Origin: Paenibacillus sinensis
GTDB taxonomy: Bacteria > Bacillota > Bacilli > Paenibacillales > Paenibacillaceae
Direction of reading: 5' to 3'
Length of the DNA stretch: 64,000 nucleotides
NCBI RefSeq assembly: GCF_019904155.1
Contig: NZ_JAHCMB010000241.1
Span: 63,305-127,304, forward strand
This document shows positions 16,307-25,160 of the stretch, piece by piece. The notes beneath the pieces are model-generated. The model was not told the origin of the DNA. It saw only the letters and a list, made by a program, of their open reading frames with translations, and made no database searches. Both the position numbers and the translations under genes were made by a program. Every line of letters begins with the position of its first letter. Within the stretch, counting starts at the first letter, position 1.

Positions 16307-17230
16307 ATGAAGGGCCTGAACATAGGAAAAGAAGGAGTCAGCATTGCCAAAGAGCACCAGGGAAACTCTGAATTTTTCTTATTGGCGAAAGGTGATGGCT
16401 CTGAAATAATTTTGCAGACAATCGATAAAGACAAACCTTTTTATGTTTCTCCAGGTGAAGAAGCGGATACGATGGAGTTCTTCTACATAGTTGATGGCAG
16501 TTGCAGCTACAAAGGCGAGAATGAGAACATTGTTTTAGGGAAGGGCGATTATTTCTATACCCATTATTTGCAGGAAACCGCTTATTTTAGCTCCCTGACC
16601 GAATTGAAACTGCTGTGGTACACCACTAAGCCTGCTTTTCATCTCATCAGCCATCGGGTTAAAAAGCTGGAGGATGTTCTCAAACAAGTTCAGAATAAGG
16701 ACAATTACACGTACCAGCACAGTGCAAGAGTCCAGAAATTCTGCATTATGCTCGCCAGAATGCTGAAAATGTCGAAGGATCAATTGGAAGACCTGTATTA
16801 TGCCGCCGCTTTTCACGACGTAGGAAAGATTCATACACCCGAGGAAATCCTAAACAAGGAAGGACGCTTGACTCCGGAGGAGTTTGACATTGTCAAACGT
16901 CATTCCTACGACGGGTATGTTATGGTCAAAGAGTTGCACTACAACAATATTTGCATCATCATTCTCCAGCATCACGAACGGCTTGACGGCTCGGGATACC
17001 CTTACGGAATCAAAGAGGACGAGATCATGCTGGAGGCCAAAATTATCGGAATCGCCGATACCTTTGACGCCATGACCTCCGACCGCCCGTACCGAAAGGG
17101 GCTTCCGGCCGAAGTAGCAATGGATGAGTTGAGGCGGCTTTCGGGCATCCACTATGATGCCGAACTGGTTCGTCTGTTTGAAAAAGCATTGATTGCCGAT
17201 GGCCTGCTGAAGGCCACGGAAGAAGAATGA
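16307..17230 (+). CDS. Cupin-HD-GYP protein (probable cyclic-di-GMP phosphodiesterase)
   Basis: A 307-residue soluble protein. Residues about 15-110 look like a cupin beta-barrel (VSPGEEADTMEFFYIVDGSCSY and VLGKGDYFY). Residues about 120-290 form a full HD-GYP domain: YQHSARVQKFC, FHDVGKIHTPEEIL with the HD pair, VKRHSYDGY, LQHHERLDGSGYP with the GYP motif, and IADTFDAMTSDRPYRKG. All metal and GYP residues are present, so it should hydrolyse cyclic-di-GMP. A cupin as the only sensory module is uncommon, as most HD-GYP proteins have response-regulator, PAS or GAF inputs. AGAAGGG at 16291 serves the ATG. It is paired with the secreted coiled-coil gene. Confidence 0.92.
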   Translation: MKGLNIGKEGVSIAKEHQGNSEFFLLAKGDGSEIILQTIDKDKPFYVSPGEEADTMEFFYIVDGSCSYKGENENIVLGKGDYFYTHYLQETAYFSSLTELKLLWYTTKPAFHLISHRVKKLEDVLKQVQNKDNYTYQHSARVQKFCIMLARMLKMSKDQLEDLYYAAAFHDVGKIHTPEEILNKEGRLTPEEFDIVKRHSYDGYVMVKELHYNNICIIILQHHERLDGSGYPYGIKEDEIMLEAKIIGIADTFDAMTSDRPYRKGLPAEVAMDELRRLSGIHYDAELVRLFEKALIADGLLKATEEE

Positions 17231-17259
17231 CCTTCCCGATTCGGGAGGGTCATTCTTTA
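17225..17259 (+). terminator. Terminator overlapping the HD-GYP stop codon
   Basis: GAATGACC (17225-17232) pairs with GGTCATTC (17248-17255), with an inner CCCG/CGGG stem and a TTTAT tail. The left arm contains the TGA stop codon. Confidence 0.85.
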
Positions 17260-17316
17260 TATTCGGGTGCTCAGGCGCCGAAAAGGTTCTTCGCCATTCC
17301 GGAGGCCGTGAAGCCC

Positions 17317-18003
17317 CTATCTACCTGAGTCCAGCAGTTCTTTCAGCCGTTCCCGTTCCAGCAGCGTCACCGTGTTCCCCTTGAAGGAAATCCAGCCGTT
17401 GTCGCGCAGGATGCCCATCTCCCGCGACAGGGAAGGACGGGCCGCATTCAGATGCTCGGCCCACTGCTTGCGGCTGAATGGAAGCCGCACGCTCTCTGTT
17501 CCCTGCTGCTGGGCCAGCTGGAGCAGATGATGGACGACCCGGCGGCGCAGCGGCCCCGCCGACAGCATTTCGATCTGACGGTTTACCATGACAAGCCGTT
17601 CGGAGAGATTCTCCATGAACCGGGACATCATGTCGGTGTCCTCGGCGAACAGGCGAAGCAGCTCCTGCTTGCTGATGAACATGGCCGTGCTGCGGCCCGA
17701 TGACATGATGGTGGCGGGGTAGCGGTTATCTCTGCGGAACAGTACCGCCTCTCCGAACGTCTGCCCTTTGCCCAAGCGGGCGATCGTGATCCCCCCGCCT
17801 CCGGGCTGAAGCTTGTGGACTTCCACCTCCCCGGACAGGACAATACCGAGCCGGTCTGCCGTCTCTCCCTCGCTTACAATCATCTCGCCCTTGCGGCAGC
17901 TGCGGACGGAGAACCGCATCGTATCCAGCAGTTCTTTAATCTCCTCCGGCGTCTTGCCGCGAAAAAGAAGAGAGGTTTTCAGCACCTCTGCCTCCACCTT
18001 CAT
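17317..18003 (-). CDS. Crp/Fnr-family regulator (HcpR-like by context)
   Basis: A 228-residue regulator: cyclic-nucleotide-binding beta-roll (about 10-130; GEMIVSEGETADRLGIVLSGEVEVHKL and FGEAVLFRRDNRYPATI), a long dimer helix and a winged helix-turn-helix (about 165-225; FSRKQWAEHLNAARPSLSREMGILRDNGWI). There is no N-terminal Cys cluster of classical Fnr. It is divergent from hcp, with a GTAAC-N4-GTTAC palindrome between them, so it most likely activates hcp in response to nitrosative stress, as HcpR-type proteins do. RBS CAGGAGGC precedes the ATG. The specific inducer is not evident from sequence. Confidence 0.9.
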   Translation of the reverse strand: MKVEAEVLKTSLLFRGKTPEEIKELLDTMRFSVRSCRKGEMIVSEGETADRLGIVLSGEVEVHKLQPGGGGITIARLGKGQTFGEAVLFRRDNRYPATIMSSGRSTAMFISKQELLRLFAEDTDMMSRFMENLSERLVMVNRQIEMLSAGPLRRRVVHHLLQLAQQQGTESVRLPFSRKQWAEHLNAARPSLSREMGILRDNGWISFKGNTVTLLERERLKELLDSGR

Positions 18004-18072
18004 CTGCAGCCTCCTGTCTCCAGTCTGGTTTCGTATATAACATGACGTCTGACTCTGAATTTTTTAAATAAA

Positions 18073-18116
18073 CGGTAACATGTGTTACCGAATGTTTGGG
18101 GCCAGTCTACTACAAT
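18073..18116 (+). promoter_or_regulatory. hcp promoter with Crp/Fnr-type operator
   Basis: The perfect palindrome CGGTAACA-TG-TGTTACCG (18073-18090) is followed by TACAAT (18111-18116) with no -35 box. The expected start site near 18123 places the palindrome centre at about -41.5, the class II activation geometry of Crp/Fnr proteins. Confidence 0.75.
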
Positions 18117-18181
18117 CGTTACAACAAGTAAAGATGCCGACAGAAAGGACTTACCGCCAAATCAAAAGGAGTGGATAAACC

Positions 18182-19837
18182 ATGAGCAGCATGTTCTGCT
18201 TTCAATGCCAGGAAGCCGCGAAAGGCACGGGCTGCACGATTCAGGGCGTATGCGGCAAGACCGACGACGTTGCCAATCTGCAAGATCTACTGCTGTACAC
18301 ACTGAAGGGCATTTCTGTGTACGCGGCGAAAGGCCGCGAGCTTGGATTGACGGATTTCGCATCAGAGCAGTTTATCGTCAAAAGCCTGTTCGCGACGATC
18401 ACCAACGCCAATTTTGACCATGACGGATTTATTGCCCGTGTTCGGGAAGGCCTGGCGATTCGGGAGCAGTGGAAGAACAGACTGGCCGGTTCTTTGGCCG
18501 CCATTCCGCTTGGAAGCCATGACGCTGCTCAGTGGTCCCTGGCGACCGACGCTGAGCTTGAGGACAAAGCGGCTCAGGTAGGCGTGCTGGCGACGGAGAA
18601 CGAGGATGTCCGCTCCCTGCGGGAGCTGCTCACCTACGGCATCAAAGGGATGGCTGCCTATATGGAGCACGCTGCGGTTCTCGGCTATCACGACGCAGAG
18701 GCCCAAGCCTTTTTGGAGCGCGGCCTGGCCGCTACACTGGATAATGGGCTCACAGCGGATGAACTGGTTGGACTCGTTATGGAATGCGGCAAGCATGGCG
18801 TTACCGTCATGGCGCTGCTTGACCAGGCCAATACGGAAACCTACGGCAATCCGGAGATTACGAAGGTCAATATCGGCGTCGGCATCCGTCCCGGCATTCT
18901 GATCAGCGGACATGATCTGAAGGACATGGAAGAGCTGCTGAAGCAGACGGAAGGCACGGGCGTTGACGTGTATACGCACAGCGAAATGCTTCCTGCCCAT
19001 TATTACCCGGCTTTCAAGAAATACAGCCATTTTGTCGGCAACTACGGCAATGCCTGGTGGAAGCAGAATGAGGAATTCGCGAGCTTCAACGGCCCGATTC
19101 TCATGACGACCAACTGCGTTGTGCCGCCGAAGGACAGCTACAAGGACCGGCTCTATACGACCGGCAACACAGGCTATCCCGGCGTGAAGCATATCGAAGA
19201 CGGCAAGGATGGAGCGGCTAAGGATTTCTCGGCGATCATTAAGCAGGCCAAGACCTGCGCGCCTCCGGCGGAAATCGAGACCGGTGAGATTGTCGGCGGC
19301 TTCGCCCACGCAGCCGTGATGGGTGTGGCGGACCAGGTAGTGGAGGCGGTACAGACGGGAGCGATCAAGCGCTTCTTCGTGATGGCCGGCTGTGACGGAC
19401 GGATGAAGAGCCGGAATTACTATACGGACTTTGCCCAGGCTCTGCCGAACGACACTGTGATTCTGACGGCAGGCTGCGCCAAATACAAGTACAACAAGCT
19501 CGACCTTGGCGATATCGGAGGCATTCCTCGCGTGCTGGACGCAGGCCAGTGCAACGATTCCTATTCGCTGGTCGTCATAGCTTTGAAACTGAAAGAAGTA
19601 TTCGGTCTGGACGACATCAACGACCTGCCGATCAGCTACAACATTGCCTGGTATGAGCAAAAAGCCGTCATCGTGCTGCTGGCGCTGCTCTATCTGGGCG
19701 TCAAGAACATCCATCTCGGCCCGACACTGCCGGCATTCCTGTCGCCTAACGTGGCGAACATTCTGGTAGAGACCTTCGGCATCGGCGGTATTACGACCGT
19801 GGACGAGGATATGGAACGCTTTTTGTCGGCTGTGTAA
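18182..19837 (+). CDS. hcp: Hydroxylamine reductase / hybrid cluster protein
   Basis: A 551-residue cytosolic iron-sulfur protein. The N-terminal cysteines C6, C9, C18 and C24 (CX2CX8CX5C) are those of the class found in anaerobes, holding a cubane cluster. Hybrid-cluster ligands are visible at GHDLKDMEELL, TTNCVVPP, VMAGCDGRMKSRNYY, TAGCAKYKYNKL and DAGQCNDSYS. It reduces hydroxylamine to ammonia in vitro, and NO reduction and nitrosative-stress protection are proposed physiological roles. No hcr reductase is adjacent. A single gene with its own activator-type promoter and a terminator at 19880-19910. Confidence 0.97.
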   Translation: MSSMFCFQCQEAAKGTGCTIQGVCGKTDDVANLQDLLLYTLKGISVYAAKGRELGLTDFASEQFIVKSLFATITNANFDHDGFIARVREGLAIREQWKNRLAGSLAAIPLGSHDAAQWSLATDAELEDKAAQVGVLATENEDVRSLRELLTYGIKGMAAYMEHAAVLGYHDAEAQAFLERGLAATLDNGLTADELVGLVMECGKHGVTVMALLDQANTETYGNPEITKVNIGVGIRPGILISGHDLKDMEELLKQTEGTGVDVYTHSEMLPAHYYPAFKKYSHFVGNYGNAWWKQNEEFASFNGPILMTTNCVVPPKDSYKDRLYTTGNTGYPGVKHIEDGKDGAAKDFSAIIKQAKTCAPPAEIETGEIVGGFAHAAVMGVADQVVEAVQTGAIKRFFVMAGCDGRMKSRNYYTDFAQALPNDTVILTAGCAKYKYNKLDLGDIGGIPRVLDAGQCNDSYSLVVIALKLKEVFGLDDINDLPISYNIAWYEQKAVIVLLALLYLGVKNIHLGPTLPAFLSPNVANILVETFGIGGITTVDEDMERFLSAV

Positions 19838-19879
19838 GGAAGACTATGTAAGGGAGCTTAGTAAGGAAGCTCATGTGGC

Positions 19880-19910
19880 AAGCCTGTCCGCTTATGCGGC
19901 AGGCTTTTTT
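19880..19910 (+). terminator. hcp terminator
   Basis: AAGCCTG-CCGC pairs with GCGG-CAGGCTT around TTAT, then a T-run. Confidence 0.9.
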
Positions 19911-20163
19911 GAAATATAAGAATGTATTATAAGCTGCGCGCTTGTCACAGCCTTCTATTTCTCGGTAACGCATGGTGTCTAAGGACGCCGTAAGGCGTTT
20001 ATCCTTGGTCCCTGTATTTTTGCATAGAACAAGAACAACCAGGCTGCCCAAGCTCTTCGAATACTTCGTTGCATCCTCCAAGCCATACAATTAAAATTTT
20101 GAATTCAAAAGTTTAAAGATATAAAATGAAAGAGATACATAATCGCGTGGGAGGATCATAATC

Positions 20164-21219
20164 GTGGAACTTGGAATTAGCAGCTTTGTAGAAACAACTC
20201 CCGACGTTCAGACGGGTGAAACGATGAGTCATGCGCAGCGTCTCCGCGAAGTGGTGGAAGAGATGGTGCTTGCGGATGAGGTGGGACTGGATGTTTTCGG
20301 CGTGGGAGAGCATCATCGCCCCGATTTTGCCGCTTCCTCGCCGGCGGTGGTGATGGCGGCTGCCGCCTCCTTGACCCGGCGCATTCGCTTCACCAGTGCG
20401 GTCACCATTTTGTCCTCAGCCGATCCGGTCCGGGTATTTCAGGATTTTGCAACGCTGGACGGTCTGTCGGGAGGACGTGCGGAGATCATGACCGGCAGAG
20501 GCTCATTCCTGGAGTCGTTTCCGTTGTTCGGTTATGATCTGAAGGATTTTGAGGAGCTGTTCGAGGAGAAGCTGGACCTGCTTCTGAAGCTGCAGCAATC
20601 GGAGAAGGTCAACTGGAGCGGCCGGCACCGGCCGGCCATCCCGAATCTCGGCGTATACCCGAGACCGGTGCAGAACCCGCTGCCGATCTGGATCGGCAGC
20701 GCCGGAAGTCCGGAATCCGCAGTCCGCGCCGGAGAGCTTGGATTGCCATTTGCACTGGCGATCATCGGCAAGGTGAATCCTTCCGATTACGCCGAGCATG
20801 TACGGCTCTATAAGGAAGCGGCGGCGAGGGCAGGGCATGATGTATCCCGGCTGCCGGTGGCGTCGCACTCGCATGGATTTGTCGCCGAGACGAATGAAGA
20901 TGCCCTGGAGCAGTTCTTCCCTTCTACCTATGCCAGAACGAACGTCCGGGCAATCGAGAAAGGACTGCCGCCGTATCAACGCTCGGATTACGAGGCTGCC
21001 TGCCGTTTTGACGGTGCGCTCTATGTGGGAGACCCAATGACCGTTGCCCGAAAAATCATCCACCTGCGCAAGCATGTGGGTGTTACACGGTTTTTGCTGC
21101 ATTTACCGCACGGCACGATGCCGCACGCGGAGGTTCTGAAGGCTATTAGGCTGTTTGGAACCGAGGTTGCGCCGCTTGTACGGCAGGAGGTTGCGGACTG
21201 GGAACGTCTGGAGGGATGA
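20164..21219 (+). CDS. Luciferase-like (LLM class) flavin-dependent oxidoreductase
   Basis: A 351-residue barrel enzyme of the bacterial luciferase superfamily. It has MELGISSFVETTPDV, GLDVFGVGEHHRPDFAASSPAVV (about 40-62), RIRFTSAVTILSSADPVRVFQDFATLDGLSGGRAEIMTGRG split across about 75-125, and PLPIWIGSAGSPESAVRAGELGLPFALAI (about 170-200). Flavin-binding features are intact, but the substrate is unknown. The start is a GTG at 20164 with GGGAGG 8 nt upstream. It is monocistronic. It belongs to a different subgroup from the luciferase-like enzyme at 9815-10825 and is not a recent duplicate. Confidence 0.9.
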   Translation: MELGISSFVETTPDVQTGETMSHAQRLREVVEEMVLADEVGLDVFGVGEHHRPDFAASSPAVVMAAAASLTRRIRFTSAVTILSSADPVRVFQDFATLDGLSGGRAEIMTGRGSFLESFPLFGYDLKDFEELFEEKLDLLLKLQQSEKVNWSGRHRPAIPNLGVYPRPVQNPLPIWIGSAGSPESAVRAGELGLPFALAIIGKVNPSDYAEHVRLYKEAAARAGHDVSRLPVASHSHGFVAETNEDALEQFFPSTYARTNVRAIEKGLPPYQRSDYEAACRFDGALYVGDPMTVARKIIHLRKHVGVTRFLLHLPHGTMPHAEVLKAIRLFGTEVAPLVRQEVADWERLEG

Positions 21220-21549
21220 CCGACCGGCAGCCCTACGTAGGAGAAATAGCGATGATCCGGCAGTGACTTCCATTTGGGAAAAGGGCGCCTCTGGAGACGG
21301 GAGCTTGAAGGCGGTAGGCAAGGATGCCGAAGCGGGTACACCGACGCACTTCTCATTGCCTAGAAGTTCCCCTTTTTCTGCTCGACATGTGAGCTGCTGC
21401 GGTCATTTTGGGCTACATCTGCCCTGGACTGCCAGCAAGCCGGCGGCGGCCGTTCGGCCTATTCACAATGATTCCGTAATGTGGTTTTCTGAATGATGGC
21501 AGCTTACTCTACTACTTAAAATGCCATATGAATATCAGGAGGCCCGGAA
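21220..21549 (+). other. Intergenic stretch without a recognisable gene
   Basis: 330 bp between the LLM gene and the SLH gene. Frames crossing it lack ribosome binding sites and read like shadow sequence. I see no strong hairpin, only the AGGAGG of the SLH gene at its end. Confidence 0.6.
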
Positions 21550-22848
21550 ATGACAGGACAGGTGCTAAGACGAATCGGAAGAAAGGGTGCGCAAATACTG
21601 CCGGCGATTTGCTTGCTGACCGGTTTAATCGGGACGGCCGGGATTGCTGGGGCAGCAAGCGGAACAACGGGCACGGCAACGCCAAGCGCCGCATTCAAGG
21701 ATATCAGCGGACATTGGGCGCAACAAGAGATTGAAACAATGGTAACCGACGGGATTCTGAACGGATATCCGGACGGGACATTTCGGCCTAACGAGCCGGT
21801 CCAGGTGGACCAGTTCGTCAAGATGCTGATCTTGTCGTTCAGTGACCTTCATCCCGATCAAGAACGAAGCTGGCGCACCTCCTTTCTTGCTTCGCTCACG
21901 GAAGAGAATCGCACGATCCTGAAGCAGGATTACCGGTATTTCAACTTCAAACCTGCCATGACAGGATACTGGGCCAAGCCCTATATCGATGTGGCGAGCG
22001 ACTTGAATTTTCTGAACAAAAGCCGTTACAGCGATTTTCAGGCGGATATGACCCGGGAGAATGTGGCGGAGGTTTTGTTCTACACGCTTCAGGAAACCGA
22101 GTTCCTCGAGGATGAGCAGTTCAGCCGTTCGGTGGCTGCGGCGTATGGAGATTTGACCAGCGCGAGCGAACGCGAGCAGAGATTCATTGCGGAATCGCTG
22201 ATCAAAGGGATCATGCAAGGGTATCCGGACGGAAAGTTTGGCGTAGGCCGGTATGTGACGCGAGCGGAATCGCTCGTGCTTTTGAACCGCCTCATCGACA
22301 AGACGAAGCGGATTCCGATCCAGCCTCAGGCCGACAAGCTGCAGCGGCTCGTGCCGACAGCCGGCGGGCAGAAAATCGTTGTGTTCCCGAACAAGCAAAT
22401 GTGGGATGCGTATGACACGCTGCTGAAGGCCGGACAGCTTCGCGGCTCCAATTATGATCTGCTGGACACGACGCTTCGATTATTTAAGGATGAGAAAGAG
22501 AAGATTGCGGTTCAGCAGAGCGGAAGTATGGGCAATACCGGAGCGGGAAGCGTGGCGGCGACGGAAGAAGCGGCGATTTGGCTCGATCCGACATACAACA
22601 CATATGGCATTACTGTTCGGCTCCGTGAAGGGACGCTGGCGCGGAATGAAGAGCCGATCAGGCTGTTCGCCAATCAATTGTTTACATATGATGCAAGCGC
22701 TTTTCATACCTTCTTCACCTCAATCTGCGCCGACATGGAAGCAGGAAAGCTGCTGGCCGACAAGCAGGCGACCGTGGGCGACTATACGGTTAACGTCCTC
22801 GTGAACAATGCCGACAAGACGCTCGTCTTCTCGATCGCAGCCAAATAA
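21550..22848 (+). CDS. Secreted S-layer-homology (SLH) domain protein
   Basis: A 432-residue exported protein with an N-terminal signal sequence (about 1-37, ending AGIAGAAS). An SLH repeat follows (AAFKDISGHWAQQEIETMVTDGILNGYPDGTFRPNEPVQVDQF, written here only as position about 47-92). A degenerate repeat sits near 140-180, and a further one near 200-250 (IKGIMQGYPDGKFGVGRYVTRAE). SLH domains bind pyruvylated cell-wall polymers, so the protein should be surface attached. The C-terminal 180 residues have no recognised domain. RBS TCAGGAGG lies 8-10 nt before the ATG. It is monocistronic with a terminator at 22934-22972. Confidence 0.9.
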   Translation: MTGQVLRRIGRKGAQILPAICLLTGLIGTAGIAGAASGTTGTATPSAAFKDISGHWAQQEIETMVTDGILNGYPDGTFRPNEPVQVDQFVKMLILSFSDLHPDQERSWRTSFLASLTEENRTILKQDYRYFNFKPAMTGYWAKPYIDVASDLNFLNKSRYSDFQADMTRENVAEVLFYTLQETEFLEDEQFSRSVAAAYGDLTSASEREQRFIAESLIKGIMQGYPDGKFGVGRYVTRAESLVLLNRLIDKTKRIPIQPQADKLQRLVPTAGGQKIVVFPNKQMWDAYDTLLKAGQLRGSNYDLLDTTLRLFKDEKEKIAVQQSGSMGNTGAGSVAATEEAAIWLDPTYNTYGITVRLREGTLARNEEPIRLFANQLFTYDASAFHTFFTSICADMEAGKLLADKQATVGDYTVNVLVNNADKTLVFSIAAK

Positions 22849-22933
22849 GGATGAGGGATTAAGCCGCATAACGCTGCTCCTGGCTCGCAGGATAAGGATT
22901 GTCTGAAATGGCTCGAGGAATCCCCCTCATCAT

Positions 22934-22972
22934 AAAAAAGAACGCTGGCCGCAAATGCCCAGCGTTCTTTTT
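22934..22972. terminator. Bidirectional terminator between SLH and aldo/keto reductase genes
   Basis: AAAGAACGCTGG pairs with CCAGCGTTCTTT, with A-rich and T-rich flanks on the two sides. It serves both convergent genes. Confidence 0.85.
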
Positions 22973-23089
22973 GTTCTCCGAAATGCGGACCTTCTGCTGA
23001 AATTGACAATAGACTGCCGGGTGCCAGGCCCTGCGAAGGTTCCTAATCAGCACCGGACCGGTGTCCCGATGTATGAGCGATTATCGTCT

Positions 23090-24070
23090 TCAGGACTGTG
23101 GCAGCCGATACACCGCAAAGGGCTCGCCGCCTACAAATGGGCGGCTGATCTCGTCCAGCTTGTCCATGATCTCGGCGCTTAGCTCAAGACTAACGCTCTC
23201 GAGGCTGTCCTCCAGCTGCCCGGCGCGCGTCGCGCCGACGATGACCGTGGAGACAGCCGGACGGTTCATCAGCCAGGCCAGCGAGAGCGCGGCCGGCGTC
23301 GTGCCGAGCCCGGCGGCAAGACGGCCCGTCTCTTCGCCGAGCGCAATCCGCTCCGGAGTCAGGAACCGGGCGAAGTTCGGGTCGGTATCGGCCCGGGAGC
23401 CGGCCGGAGCGCTCCCGCCGCCGCTGTACTTGCCGGTTAGAATGCCTCCGGCGAGCGGGAAGTAAGGGATGATGCCGACGCCCTGGTCGAGGCAGAGCGG
23501 CGTATACTCCCGCTCAGGCGTCCGGTCGGCAAGGGAGTAGCTGCACTGAAGCGAGACGTAGCGCGTCAGATCCATGCGCTCGCTGATGCCGAGCGCCTTC
23601 ATAAGCTCCCAGGCGGCGTAATTGGAGGCGCCGATGTAGCGCACCTTGCCGGACGATACCATGTCGTCCAGCGTGCGCAGCGTCTCCGTAAGCGGCGTGT
23701 TCGGATCGAAGGTGTGGATCTGGTACAGATCCACATAATCCGTCTTCAGCCGCCGGAGGCTGTCTTCAAGCTCGCGCATAAGATGAAAGCGCGAGGAGCC
23801 GCTGCCGCCGGGCCCGGGGCTGCGCACAAGCCCGGCTTTGGTGGCCAGCACGGCCTCGTGCCGCCGACCGGCAAGCGCTTCGCCGATGATCCGCTCCGAT
23901 TCCGTGCCGGCGTAGATGTTGGCTGTGTCGATGAAGTTGATGCCGCGGTCCAGCGCAGTATGCAGCACGGCCGTGGAGGCCGCCTGGTCCGCCCGCTTGC
24001 CGAAGGCGTTGGTGCCGAGCCCAAGCTGTGAAACCTGAAGTCCGCTATTGCCAAGTCGTTGGTATTTCAT
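23090..24070 (-). CDS. Aldo/keto reductase
   Basis: A 326-residue NADPH-dependent TIM-barrel reductase. The catalytic tetrad context is visible: FIDTANIYAGTESERIIGEAL (Asp and Tyr), VLATKAGL (Lys) and YVDLYQIHTFD (His). The C terminus has VIVGATRAGQLEDSL, typical of AKR cofactor binding. Members reduce aldehydes and ketones in the cytosol; substrate unknown. RBS AAAGGAGC precedes the ATG. It is monocistronic and downstream on the same strand as the LysR gene, with about 90 bp between them. The DNA is noticeably GC-rich, but not enough to argue for transfer. Confidence 0.93.
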   Translation of the reverse strand: MKYQRLGNSGLQVSQLGLGTNAFGKRADQAASTAVLHTALDRGINFIDTANIYAGTESERIIGEALAGRRHEAVLATKAGLVRSPGPGGSGSSRFHLMRELEDSLRRLKTDYVDLYQIHTFDPNTPLTETLRTLDDMVSSGKVRYIGASNYAAWELMKALGISERMDLTRYVSLQCSYSLADRTPEREYTPLCLDQGVGIIPYFPLAGGILTGKYSGGGSAPAGSRADTDPNFARFLTPERIALGEETGRLAAGLGTTPAALSLAWLMNRPAVSTVIVGATRAGQLEDSLESVSLELSAEIMDKLDEISRPFVGGEPFAVYRLPQS

Positions 24071-24160
24071 CTATGATCGCTCCTTTAGTGTCGGTTGCTT
24101 GTGTGACTTTCCGGGTCCGCTTCAAGTATAAGGCGGAGTGGATGCGCCTGGGCTTACGGC

Positions 24161-25063
24161 TTACTGCACGCCGGTTGTCCCAACAGGCTCATTCCCGGCT
24201 TCGCCGAACAGTTCACTCGCCGTGTCCAGGAACAGCCGGACCGCAAGCGAGGCGCTTCCGGCTGGGCTTACCGCAAGAACAATGTCGCGGGTAGCGGGCG
24301 GATCAAGCTCCCGGATTGCGACGCCCTCCGGCGGGGCCAGCAGGGATAGCCGGGACATGACCGCGCAGGCTAGGCCTTCCTTGACCATGTTCAGCCCCGT
24401 GTGATAGTTGCCGATGATGTACTTGGCGGACAGGTCCGCATCCGCCCGGCGGAACAGATCGACGACCGGCGGCTCGTAGCCTGACCTGCAGATGAGCATC
24501 GTCTCATCCGCCAGCTCTTTGGCCCGAACGACAGGCTTCGCCGCAAGCGGATGGCTGTCCGGCAGCACCGCATAGAGCTTCTCCGTGAACAGGGGATAGG
24601 TCTTAAAGCCGTCAAACGGCGGAATGAGAATGCCAACATCGATGACTCCGTTCTCCAGCCACTCCTTGATCTCCGCAATCGAGCCTTCATGAAGCCGGAA
24701 ATCCAGCCCCGGATATTTGCGGGTGATGGCGCCAATGATCGGCGGAATGAAATAGGCTGCCGCAGCCGGAAAGGCTCCCACGGAGATGAGGCCTTTCTCC
24801 AGCCCTTTCTCCGCGGCGATTTCCTGATCGACAAGGTCATAGCCTTTGAGAATATCCCGGAAGATCACGAGTACCCGCTTCCCGATCTCCGTCAGTGAGA
24901 TGCCGCGCCGGTCGCGAACCAGCAGCATGACATCCAGCTCGGCCTCCAGGGTGGAGATTGCCCGGCTTACGGCAGGCTGGGTCATGTTCAGTTCCTGGCC
25001 GGCCCGGGTGAAGCTTCCGCTCTCGGCGATTTTGACGAACAGCTCCATTTGCGCTTTGTTCAT
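24161..25063 (-). CDS. LysR-family transcriptional regulator
   Basis: About 300 residues: N-terminal winged helix-turn-helix (MELFVKIAESGSFTRAGQELNMTQPAVSRAISTLEAEL, about residues 5-42) and a periplasmic-binding-like effector domain (ISVGAFPAAAAYFIPPIIGAI and DVGILIPPFDG). The frame continues to an ATG at 25099, but that ATG overlaps a LysR-type palindrome and has no ribosome binding site. The ATG at 25063 gives the usual family N terminus and is used here. It is divergent from the EamA transporter gene, which it probably controls through the box at 25085-25099. Confidence 0.9.
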   Translation of the reverse strand: MNKAQMELFVKIAESGSFTRAGQELNMTQPAVSRAISTLEAELDVMLLVRDRRGISLTEIGKRVLVIFRDILKGYDLVDQEIAAEKGLEKGLISVGAFPAAAAYFIPPIIGAITRKYPGLDFRLHEGSIAEIKEWLENGVIDVGILIPPFDGFKTYPLFTEKLYAVLPDSHPLAAKPVVRAKELADETMLICRSGYEPPVVDLFRRADADLSAKYIIGNYHTGLNMVKEGLACAVMSRLSLLAPPEGVAIRELDPPATRDIVLAVSPAGSASLAVRLFLDTASELFGEAGNEPVGTTGVQ

Positions 25064-25084
25064 AACAATTCTGGTATGCTCCTC

Positions 25085-25099
25085 ATGAATAATATTCAT
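25085..25099. promoter_or_regulatory. LysR-type T-N11-A palindrome
   Basis: ATGAATA-A-TATTCAT is a perfect 15-bp palindrome containing T-N11-A, the canonical LysR box. It lies between the divergent LysR and EamA genes, 62 bp upstream of the transporter start. Confidence 0.65.
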
Positions 25100-25160
25100 T
25101 TTATTTATGGTTGCGGTTATTGTATCATCTTAACAGATCATCATTCAAGGAGGGCCGAAC

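Noticed and set aside
18362..19714. A 450-codon minus-strand frame inside hcp
   Set aside because: Complete overlap with the certain hcp gene; composition is that of reversed coding sequence.
19791..20090. A 99-codon minus-strand frame between hcp and the second LLM gene, considered as a transposase relic
   Set aside because: It crosses the hcp terminator and shows no real transposase motif.
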